A DNA stretch of 10,537 bases, taken from Methanosarcinaceae archaeon (GTDB lineage: Archaea > Halobacteriota > Methanosarcinia > Methanosarcinales > Methanosarcinaceae). The notes beneath the pieces are model-generated. The model ran no database searches, had not been told where the DNA came from, and worked only from the letters and a program-made list of their open reading frames with translations. The DNA lies in the NCBI GenBank assembly GCA_030594665.1, contig JAUVET010000029.1, forward strand, positions 1 through 10,537, in the 5' to 3' direction. Below, in pieces: positions 5,677-10,537 of this stretch (the stretch's first letter is position 1; every line of letters starts with the position of its first letter). The position numbers were made by a program, and so were the translations under genes.

Positions 5677-6126
5677 TCACTTTCTCAATATATTACAAGC
5701 CTTTTCCTTATGGCATTTAGTTGTCAATATACTACTTGAATCCCTGACCCCATCAAGATTGTTAAGCACATGCAATACATTCTCTTTCAATGAGTGTATA
5801 TCAAATGTGCGCACCTTTATCAAAAGGTCATAAGGTTCCAGAAGTTCATTGATCTCAAGAATGTCATGTATTCCTTTCAATTTGTTTATGATATTGATCC
5901 TTTTACTGTGGTCAATGTTTATACCAATATACGTTGTAATATTAAGACCTACAACTGCCGGATCGATCGTTATCGTAAACTCCTTGATGACGCCTGATTC
6001 ACGCATCTTTTCGATTCTTTTGTGAACTGTTGATGTTGCCAGTTCCAAATTATTTGCAATCTCCGTACTGTGCATCCGGCTGTTATGTGACAGGTGCTCA
6101 AGGATCGCAAAATCTACCTCATCCAT
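5677..6126 (-). CDS. Lrp/AsnC-family transcriptional regulator
   Basis: This 149-residue protein is the normal length for the family. The N-terminal helix-turn-helix lies at about 4-50 (DFAILEHLSHNSRM, then STEIANNLELATSTVHKRIE), linked through ITIDPAVVGL to an effector-binding RAM domain at about 64-140, with the typical EINELLEPYDLLIKVR and LNNLDGVRDSSS segments. Family members form dimers and octamers, sense amino acids or related metabolites, and often control their own promoter. There is no Shine-Dalgarno sequence before the ATG. A TATA-like AAAAATATATC lies about 35 nt upstream on the minus strand, so the mRNA would have a very short leader or none. Three inverted repeats upstream are candidate binding sites. 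It is divergent from the ferredoxin/CrtI-like operon about 650 bp away, a possible but unproven target. Confidence 0.9.
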   Translation of the reverse strand: MDEVDFAILEHLSHNSRMHSTEIANNLELATSTVHKRIEKMRESGVIKEFTITIDPAVVGLNITTYIGINIDHSKRINIINKLKGIHDILEINELLEPYDLLIKVRTFDIHSLKENVLHVLNNLDGVRDSSSILTTKCHKEKACNILRK

Positions 6127-6146
6127 AATAGTTTATTATTTATACA

Positions 6147-6222
6147 ATCATAAATGATATATTTTTCGTTGTTGTAATGATTTGATAACAAAATCATCAT
6201 TTGTATAACAGATTATGCAAAT
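6147..6222. promoter_or_regulatory. Cluster of inverted repeats upstream of the Lrp gene
   Basis: Three dyads lie in 76 nt. ATCAT-AA-ATGAT is at 6147-6158. TGATTT and AAATCA with a 7-nt spacer are at 6178-6196. ATTTGTATAA and TTATGCAAAT with a 4-nt spacer and one mismatch are at 6199-6222. The first dyad touches the TATA-like AAAAATATATC (minus strand, 6156-6166). Lrp-type proteins bind AT-rich dyads like these, often several in a row, so autoregulation is plausible. AT-rich DNA also makes weak dyads by chance. Confidence 0.4.
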
Positions 6223-6322
6223 CCGGTAAAATAACAAGTAAATACTTAAAACCATATTGACACCAAAAGGGCATGATCCCATTTTCCAGTTATTTTTTTT
6301 TCAGACACCGATTTTAGATAAC

Positions 6323-6393
6323 ATCCGTGTAAATCAGTGTTAATCCGTGTCTGAAAAAATTAAAAGACACGGATTTCACGGATTTACACAGAT
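6323..6393. repeat. Imperfect ~30-bp inverted repeat
   Basis: The left arm (6323-6352) and right arm (6365-6393) pair over about 30 nt with a few mismatches. The inner 11 bases AATCCGTGTCT and AGACACGGATT are perfect around a 12-nt A-rich loop. The word 'CCGTGTAAATC' belongs to a commonly seen intergenic repeat type. A related type occurs at 10364-10399. Confidence 0.55.
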
Positions 6394-6576
6394 TTGTAGT
6401 CGTATACTGCAGTTTATAGATTCACTGGAATCACTGGATTTTAGAACTGTGCTACCAAAAGCCTTGAAATAGTAATCCTTTTGTTCACTGGGAGCTTTAG
6501 TAATAAACCAAATTACGAGACTTTTTAATATATTCCGGATAAAATGAATCATGGCAAAGAAAATCAATTATAGAGG

Positions 6577-6626
6577 ACACTCACCTCTTGCGGAGTTGAG
6601 TGCCTGCTACCCCGCAAGATGTGCAG
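6577..6626 (+). repeat. 50-bp hairpin repeat, copy 1 (pair with 10301-10350)
   Basis: It matches 10301-10350 without gaps at 41 of 50 positions, with 30 of the first 32 identical (core CGGAGTTGAGTGCCTGCT). The first half folds: CACTCA pairs with TGAGTG and CTC with GAG around a short loop. In both places a second type of common intergenic repeat follows directly. Confidence 0.7.
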
Positions 6627-6659
6627 AGCACAGAAAGCTATTGCTTTTTATCTCTGTGT

Positions 6660-6686
6660 CCCTCTGTGCCCTCTGTGCCCTCTGTG
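6660..6686 (+). repeat. Triplicated 9-mer CCCTCTGTG
   Basis: Three perfect head-to-tail copies of CCCTCTGTG, preceded by the partial unit CTCTGTGT (6652-6659). The word resembles a 'CTCTGTG' intergenic repeat that I recall from many prokaryotic genomes; here it is expanded in tandem. Confidence 0.6.
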
Positions 6687-6773
6687 GTTTTCCGAACCAT
6701 TCCGGAAGATAATAAAAAGTCTCCAAATTACCAAAATTGTTGAATCTTTCAGGATATTTCCGGTGGATCGTTA

Positions 6774-6935
6774 ATGAGAATTAATCAAGATTGTGTTGGA
6801 TGCAGTCAATGCGTGCCGTTTTGTAAAACTGATGCCATCAAGGTCAAAGGAAAAGCACACATCACGGATGCTTGCATTGAGTGCGGAGTATGTGTAAGCT
6901 ACTGTCCAATGAAAGCCATTGAGGTATCGGTATGA
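6774..6935 (+). CDS. Small 2x[4Fe-4S] ferredoxin
   Basis: This 53-residue protein is a bacterial-type dicluster ferredoxin. The first motif is CVGCSQCVPFC (Cys7, Cys10, Cys13, Cys17) and the second CIECGVCVSYCP (Cys34, Cys37, Cys40, Cys44), both in the C-x2-C-x2-C-x3-C arrangement that ligates two [4Fe-4S] clusters. It would pass low-potential electrons in the cytoplasm. A GGTGG element at 6762-6766 sits 7 nt before the ATG. The stop codon overlaps the start of the CrtI-like gene (ATGA at 6932-6935), so the two are translationally coupled and the flavoenzyme is the likely electron partner. In Methanosarcina acetivorans a ferredoxin encoded beside geranylgeranyl reductase supports lipid saturation, which gives a precedent for such pairing but not a proof. 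Confidence 0.92.
   Translation: MRINQDCVGCSQCVPFCKTDAIKVKGKAHITDACIECGVCVSYCPMKAIEVSV
6921..6925 (+). promoter_or_regulatory. Ribosome binding site of the CrtI-like gene inside the ferredoxin gene
   Basis: GAGGT lies 6 nt before the ATG at 6932 and within the last codons of the ferredoxin (Glu-Val). It confirms the overlapping ATGA start. Confidence 0.65.
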
Positions 6936-8233
6936 ACAATGTACCCAAACCCACAGCACTGGTAATCGGTGCCGGACTTGGTGGACTCCTGAGCGCAGCA
7001 AAACTTGCCACATCCGGTTATGAGGTGGAGGTGTTCGAGCGAATGCCAATGATCGGCGGCCGGTTCACAAACATTGATTACAAAGGCTTCAGTCTTTCAA
7101 CAGGTGCCCTTCACATGATACCACATGGACCTACCGGACCTCTGGCACAAATGCTGGAAAGTGTGGGTGCCGATGTGAACATTGTGCGCTCTGACCCGAT
7201 GTCAGTGATACGCATTCCTTTAAAAAAAGGGGACACTGATTACAAGAACGGATACACAGACATTCCTTTTGGAAAATTTCCGGATCCGCTTTCTGCAATC
7301 GATCGGCTGAAGATTGCTGTTTTAATGGTTGTAACAAAGTCATTTCCACCAAAAAACGGCTCATTTGAAGAATGGTTCACCCGATATATCAAAGATGAAT
7401 GGCTGGTAAAACTTTCAGATTCGTTCTGCGGCTGGTCTTTGAGCCTGAAAGGTGCAGACACCTCTGTAAAAGAAGCATTTTCGATATTTTCAAACCTCTA
7501 TCGCTATAGCGGATCAGGTGTTCCGATCGGGGGCTGCAAGGCGGTTGTCGATGCACTTGCAGATGTCATCACATCAAACGGCGGCACAATATATACAGAT
7601 AAAGAGATTTCTCGTGTATTGGTTGGAGGTGATAAGGCACTCGGTGTTGAAGTCGATGGAAATATACATTTTGGTAACATTGTAATTAGCGACATCGGAC
7701 ACATTGAAACAAACAAATTATACGAAGGTGTTGATCCATCGGATAAATACCGGCAGTACCTTGAAAAACTTGAAAAAATCAGACCTTCCGCCGGTGTAAA
7801 GATATGCCTGGCTGCCGATGAGCCTTTGATCGGACATGGTGGTGTGCTGCTGACACCTTATGCACGACGGGTAAATGGCATAAACGAGGTCACGAACATT
7901 GACCCGGATCTTGCACCTCCTGGCAAACATCTTACAGTTTCCCACCAGTGTGTGCAGTGGGATAAACTCAATGAACTTGAACAGGAGATCGAACTTGGAT
8001 TGCAGGATCTAGAAGACATATTTGCAGGAAAGAAATATGAGGTTTTGCTGATACAATCACATTCGGGTGAATGGCCGGTCAACAGGTCCGCATCAGGTCT
8101 TGATGCTAATGTCAAGAATACAACCCCTATCAATAACCTTTTCATCGTAGGCGATGGGGCAAAGGGTGAAGGCGGAATAGAAGTAGAAGGCATTGCACTT
8201 GGTGTGGAAAACACAATGGAAATGATTTTATGA
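6932..8233 (+). CDS. CrtI-like (phytoene-desaturase superfamily) FAD oxidoreductase
   Basis: This 433-residue protein has the amine-oxidase/phytoene-desaturase architecture. An N-terminal FAD-binding Rossmann motif GAGLGG (13-18) is followed by Glu36 and MIGGR (40-44). The substrate-domain stretch is in the middle, with GVPIGGCKAVVDALADVI. A C-terminal FAD-contact segment NLFIVGDGAKGEGG surrounds about 402-415. Length fits the family (COG1233 type). No signal peptide is seen; members often sit on the membrane surface. Family reactions include desaturation, saturation and hydration of isoprenoid chains; a CrtI homologue in Methanosarcina acetivorans is linked to hydroxyarchaeol formation. Coupling to a ferredoxin suggests a reductive or redox-neutral reaction on prenyl chains, which is inference. 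Substrate unknown. The stop codon is joined to a 37-bp repeat. Confidence 0.85.
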   Translation: MNNVPKPTALVIGAGLGGLLSAAKLATSGYEVEVFERMPMIGGRFTNIDYKGFSLSTGALHMIPHGPTGPLAQMLESVGADVNIVRSDPMSVIRIPLKKGDTDYKNGYTDIPFGKFPDPLSAIDRLKIAVLMVVTKSFPPKNGSFEEWFTRYIKDEWLVKLSDSFCGWSLSLKGADTSVKEAFSIFSNLYRYSGSGVPIGGCKAVVDALADVITSNGGTIYTDKEISRVLVGGDKALGVEVDGNIHFGNIVISDIGHIETNKLYEGVDPSDKYRQYLEKLEKIRPSAGVKICLAADEPLIGHGGVLLTPYARRVNGINEVTNIDPDLAPPGKHLTVSHQCVQWDKLNELEQEIELGLQDLEDIFAGKKYEVLLIQSHSGEWPVNRSASGLDANVKNTTPINNLFIVGDGAKGEGGIEVEGIALGVENTMEMIL

Positions 8234-8269
8234 GTCAAAAGTTGCGACGGCACACCCAACCGCAGCAGA
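8233..8269 (+). repeat. 37-bp dispersed repeat, copy 2 (pair with 2727-2763)
   Basis: It begins at the last base of the CrtI-like stop codon and matches copy 1 at 35 of 37 positions. The sequences diverge right after GCAGCAGA, so the right boundary is sharp. Confidence 0.8.
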
Positions 8270-8290
8270 GCTTCGGGGCATAATAATAAA

Positions 8291-8326
8291 ATGAAAGAAG
8301 AACTAAATAAATACGGTGAGCAATGA
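8291..8326 (+). other. Possible 11-codon upstream ORF of the Schlafen-type gene
   Basis: ATG 8291 opens MKEELNKYGEQ and stops at TGA 8324-8326, overlapping the starts of the next gene. Its Gly-Glu codons are also the GGTGAG ribosome binding site of that gene. It may be a coupling leader, a remnant gene end, or chance. Confidence 0.2.
8315..8320 (+). promoter_or_regulatory. Ribosome binding site choosing between two adjacent ATGs
   Basis: GGTGAG is 2 nt from ATG 8323 and 5 nt from ATG 8326. The second spacing is the usual one. Confidence 0.55.
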
Positions 8327-10101
8327 TGGCAATACCTATAAGTGTTAAACAGCTACTCGAAGGTAATTTGATCGAGTCTGAACGGATTGAATTAAAAAAA
8401 GGTTTCAATCCAGAAGCAATTGTTCATTCAATGTGCGCTTTTGCCAATGATTTTAACAACTGGGGTGGAGGATATATTTTATTGGGAGTGTCGGATAATC
8501 ATGACATAATTGGCCTGGAAGAAAAGCAGGTTGACAGCATTATGAAACAACTTCTGGATTTATCGAACAAAATACAATACCCCTATTTTCCGATCATTGA
8601 GCCTGTCAGGCATTCAGGTAAAATGGTCATTGTTTTATATTGTCCGGGAGGGCCTGCACGACCTTACAAAGCGCCAAAAGCATTAGGCAAAAAATCCGAA
8701 TACATGTATTATATCAGACATTCATCAGCAACGGTTATTGCAAATATTGAAGAGGAAAGGGAATTAATTGGAATGTCCAATCAAATCCCATACGATGACC
8801 GAATAAACCCTCATGCATTTGTTGAAGACCTTGACTTGCAATTGATGAAAGTCTTTTTACGTGATATCAATTCAGATTTAGACCCCGGCACTTTGAGTTT
8901 TGAAGATATATGCAAAAGCCTGAATATTGTAGATGGTCCAAAAGAATTCCTGAAACCAAAAAATATTGGTCTTTTGATGTTTTCACAAAATCCTGAAAAA
9001 TATATCAAGACTCCGTGGATTGAAGTAACTGTTTTTCATGACAGGATCGGTGATAAATTCGAAGAGGAAAAATTTGAAGGTCCTATTTCATCTCAGATAA
9101 AAATGTCATTGCAGTATATAAGAAATGCTGCTATTCGCGAAAGAGTCCAGAAAGTAAACACACAGGCTGAAGCAATACGATTTTTCACATATCCTTATAC
9201 TGCAATTGAAGAATCGCTGGTAAATGCTGTATATCATAAAAGTTATGAAATCGATGCGCCTATTGAAGTGCGAATTGAACTTAACAGGATAGACATAATA
9301 AGCTATCCAGGCCCCCTTCCGCCGCTTAATAAAGATAATATTAACGATGAGGTTGTAATATCAAAAAGATATCGAAATCGACGAATCGGAGATTTTTTAA
9401 AAGAGTTAAGATTGACTGAAGGTAAAAATACCGGTTTTAGAAAAATAAGAGCTGCTATGAATAATAATGGCTCGCCAAAACCTGTTTTTATAACTGATGA
9501 AGAGCGGGTGCAGTTTATCACGCGATTATTGATACATCCGGATTTTAAAAATGAGCCATTAAATGAGCCATTAAATGAGCCATTAAATGAGCCACTAGTT
9601 GAGCCACTAGTTGAGCCACCAGTTGAGGCACCAGTTGAGGCACCAGTTGAGGCACCAGTTGAGGCACCAGTTGAGGCACTAGTTGAGGCACCAGTTGAGG
9701 CACCAGTTGAGCCACTAATTGAGGCACCAGTGAAGGCACCAGTTAAGGCACCAGTTAAGGCACCAGTTGAGGCACTAATTGAGGCACTAGTTGAGGCACC
9801 AGTTAAGGCACCAGTTAAGGCACCAGTTGAGGCACCAGTTGAGGCACCAGTTGAGGCACCAGTTGAATTGACTGATACCGAATCAAGAATAATTATGTTA
9901 TTGGAAAAAAGTGATCTTTCTATATCAGAAATATCAATCAATTTAAGTCAAAAACCAAAATCCGGAATCTTAAAAAAATCCCTTAAGATACTATTGAATC
10001 AGGGCATAATTTGTTTAACAATTCCAGATAAGCCAAACAGCCCAAAACAAAAATACAGGATTACTGAAAATGGGTTGAATCTGCTTAAAACTAATAGATG
10101 A
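8326..10101 (+). CDS. Schlafen AlbA_2 / GHKL-like regulator with 26 tetrapeptide repeats
   Basis: Counting from ATG 8326 (591 residues), the N-terminal AlbA_2 domain covers about 10-135, with ESERIELKK (17-25), the AFANDFNNWGGGYILLGV segment (to 55) and YKAPKALG. Residues about 285-400 form the HATPase_c_4/AAA_4-like part: EESLVNAVYH carries Glu296, Asn300 and His304 of the N-box, followed by ISYPGPLPP and NTGFRKI. Residues 409-512 are 26 tetrapeptides (NEPL x4, then VEPL/VEAP/VKAP variants). The last 75 residues form a winged helix (ESRIIMLLEKSDLSISEISI). Such proteins are annotated as ATP-binding transcriptional regulators; their exact roles are unknown. GGTGAG (8315-8320) is 5 nt from ATG 8326 but only 2 nt from ATG 8323, so 8326 is preferred. 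It is encoded alone. Confidence 0.88.
   Translation: MAIPISVKQLLEGNLIESERIELKKGFNPEAIVHSMCAFANDFNNWGGGYILLGVSDNHDIIGLEEKQVDSIMKQLLDLSNKIQYPYFPIIEPVRHSGKMVIVLYCPGGPARPYKAPKALGKKSEYMYYIRHSSATVIANIEEERELIGMSNQIPYDDRINPHAFVEDLDLQLMKVFLRDINSDLDPGTLSFEDICKSLNIVDGPKEFLKPKNIGLLMFSQNPEKYIKTPWIEVTVFHDRIGDKFEEEKFEGPISSQIKMSLQYIRNAAIRERVQKVNTQAEAIRFFTYPYTAIEESLVNAVYHKSYEIDAPIEVRIELNRIDIISYPGPLPPLNKDNINDEVVISKRYRNRRIGDFLKELRLTEGKNTGFRKIRAAMNNNGSPKPVFITDEERVQFITRLLIHPDFKNEPLNEPLNEPLNEPLVEPLVEPPVEAPVEAPVEAPVEAPVEALVEAPVEAPVEPLIEAPVKAPVKAPVKAPVEALIEALVEAPVKAPVKAPVEAPVEAPVEAPVELTDTESRIIMLLEKSDLSISEISINLSQKPKSGILKKSLKILLNQGIICLTIPDKPNSPKQKYRITENGLNLLKTNR
9550..9861 (+). repeat. 12-bp coding tandem repeat, 26 units
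   Basis: Twenty-six uninterrupted 12-base units (consensus GTTGAGGCACCA) encode N/V/I-E/K-A/P-L/P. Order: NEPL x4, VEPL, VEPP, VEAP x4, VEAL, VEAP x2, VEPL, IEAP, VKAP x3, VEAL, IEAL, VEAP, VKAP x2, VEAP x3, then a partial VEL. Units change step by step from left to right, and the blocks with Lys (units 16-18 and 22-23) look like copies of one another, as expected from slippage and segmental duplication. Gain or loss of whole units keeps the frame. Confidence 0.95.
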
Positions 10102-10106
10102 ATGGT

Positions 10107-10184
10107 ATGGAAAAATTAAATTTTAAAACAAAATATTTGGCGGAAGAAAACATTACTATACTAATCCCCGTCAGTTTTTTGTAA
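10107..10184 (+). other. 25-codon ORF after the Schlafen-type gene
   Basis: ATG 10107 to TAA 10182-10184 encodes MEKLNFKTKYLAEENITILI plus five residues. It starts 5 nt after the preceding stop and looks like the beginning of a protein that ends early. No family is recognised and no ribosome binding site is clear. It may be a truncated downstream gene. Confidence 0.2.
10175..10180 (+). terminator. Oligo-T run, possible terminator of the Schlafen-type gene
   Basis: T6 followed by further T-rich sequence (ACTTTTATTT), about 75 nt past the stop. Archaeal RNA polymerase commonly stops at such oligo-T tracts without a hairpin. Confidence 0.35.
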
Positions 10185-10300
10185 CTTTTATTTACCGGTT
10201 TACTTTGCTACGTCGGTTCTTTTTGGCACGAAAATCTCGTTACCTTCTGGTCACAACAACAAAACCCAGTGATTCAAACAATTATATCAGACGCCGATAC

Positions 10301-10350
10301 ACACTCACCTCCTACGGAGTTGAGTGCCTGCTCCGCCTAAGGGCGTGCAG
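10301..10350 (+). repeat. 50-bp hairpin repeat, copy 2 (pair with 6577-6626)
   Basis: The first half folds better than in copy 1: CACTCA/TGAGTG and CCTCC/GGAG(T) pair over 11 positions with one mismatch around TAC. The second half also folds (CCTGC with GCAGG, CGCC with GGCG). The two halves could form a double hairpin. Confidence 0.7.
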
Positions 10351-10363
10351 GTAACACTGATCA

Positions 10364-10399
10364 ACGCAGATGCAACCTGGAATCTGCGTAAATCTGCGT
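10364..10399. repeat. 'ATCTGCGT' inverted and direct repeat
   Basis: ACGCAGAT (10364-10371) and ATCTGCGT (10382-10389) are perfect inverted arms with a 10-nt spacer, and ATCTGCGT recurs directly at 10392-10399. The word belongs to the same broad class as the inverted repeat at 6323-6393 and is a common intergenic repeat type. Confidence 0.55.
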
Positions 10400-10537
10400 C
10401 TAAAAAAAATGAAAATCGAACCGCGCTGCCTTTTGGTTCCGGTTCGGCCGGGTCAATTTACGAAAAAAAGGTTCATGCGCACATAGCAGCATGGCAAATG
10501 TTGAAAATGATAGTATAACGTTCGCCACATCATTTGA

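Larger units (their letters stand above)
6223..6773. other. Gene-free stretch filled with repeats
   Basis: No convincing gene is visible; the only longer frame (minus, 6376-6567) crosses repeat DNA and has no recognisable features. The stretch holds a T9 run (6293-6301), a long imperfect inverted repeat (6323-6393), a short tandem word TCACTGGAA/TCACTGGAT (6422-6439), a hairpin repeat (6577-6626) and a triplicated 9-mer (6660-6686). A weak A/T-rich GATAATAAAAAG near 6707-6718 might serve as promoter for the ferredoxin operon. Confidence 0.5.
10102..10537. other. Gene-poor right end with repeats
   Basis: No convincing gene is visible. The stretch has a 25-codon ORF at its left edge (10107-10184), a T-run, one 50-bp hairpin repeat (10301-10350) and one 'ATCTGCGT' repeat (10364-10399). 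A plus-strand frame at 10324-10518 is built from these repeats and is not credible. The last 130 nt show nothing that I can name. Confidence 0.5.

Noticed and set aside
7858..8259. 133-codon minus-strand ORF
   Set aside because: It is antisense to the FAD-binding C-terminus of the CrtI-like gene and has no ribosome binding site.
9550..9861. CRISPR-like array
   Set aside because: Units are contiguous 12-mers without spacers and lie inside a coding frame.
9303..9941. 212- and 64-codon minus-strand ORFs over the 12-bp repeat
   Set aside because: A stop-free 12-bp unit leaves whole frames open on both strands. The Gly/Ala/Ser/Thr and Pro/Gln/Leu/Val runs are artefacts of the repeat, and the plus frame alone joins known domains.
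10324..10518. 64-codon plus-strand ORF at the right end
   Set aside because: It runs through two intergenic repeats and has no recognisable protein features or start signal.
1..10537. tRNA, rRNA, insertion sequence or integrase
   Set aside because: No cloverleaf, rRNA segment, DDE/HUH transposase or tyrosine recombinase frame could be recognised. The repeat pairs are not accompanied by any enzyme.

Overview
The window looks like an accessory, repeat-rich stretch of a low-to-moderate GC euryarchaeal chromosome. Archaeal signs are TATA-box promoters, GGTGA/AGGTGA-type ribosome binding sites, an apparently leaderless gene, an archaeal-superfamily AAA ATPase with a DUF234-type tail, and a CrtI-like oxidoreductase paired with a small ferredoxin. 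A methanogen or ANME-type archaeon related to Methanosarcinales is my best guess. That is an inference, because no rRNA or other marker gene is present.

Layout. 1-518: a possible gene tail and one copy of a ~77-bp dispersed repeat. 519-1020: an orphan HicB-type gene whose 3' end runs into a 5'-truncated trmO, a tRNA-methyltransferase remnant. 1208-2728: two adjacent genes that both begin with a SEC-C zinc-binding motif in identical register; the second continues into a helical, TPR-like protein. 2727-2809: a 37-bp repeat merged with a second, degraded HicB piece. 2868-3113: a three-helix membrane protein. 3135-3243: the second copy of the ~77-bp repeat and a GC-rich hairpin. 3340-4965 (minus): an archaeal ATPase with winged helix and a PD-(D/E)XK-like tail, behind a perfect palindrome that overlaps its probable promoter. 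5126-5650: gene debris and palindromic elements. 5677-6126 (minus): an Lrp/AsnC regulator with upstream palindromes. 6127-6773: intergenic repeats. 6774-8233: a translationally coupled ferredoxin/CrtI-like pair. 8326-10101: a Schlafen-AlbA_2/GHKL-like regulator with 26 tandem tetrapeptides (12-bp DNA units) before its C-terminal winged helix. 10102-10537: repeats, a short ORF and no clear gene.

How the genes may work together. The ferredoxin and CrtI-like protein very probably act as an electron carrier/flavoenzyme pair, with prenyl-lipid chemistry the leading hypothesis. The Lrp regulator is divergent from them and may control them, itself, or both. The SEC-C pair is probably one transcript, but I cannot assign its function. 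Three different direct-repeat pairs bracket overlapping gene blocks (361/3135, 2727/8233, 6577/10301). Together with the two HicB pieces and the broken trmO, they suggest a region assembled and eroded by recombination. I found no transposase, integrase, tRNA, rRNA or CRISPR array.
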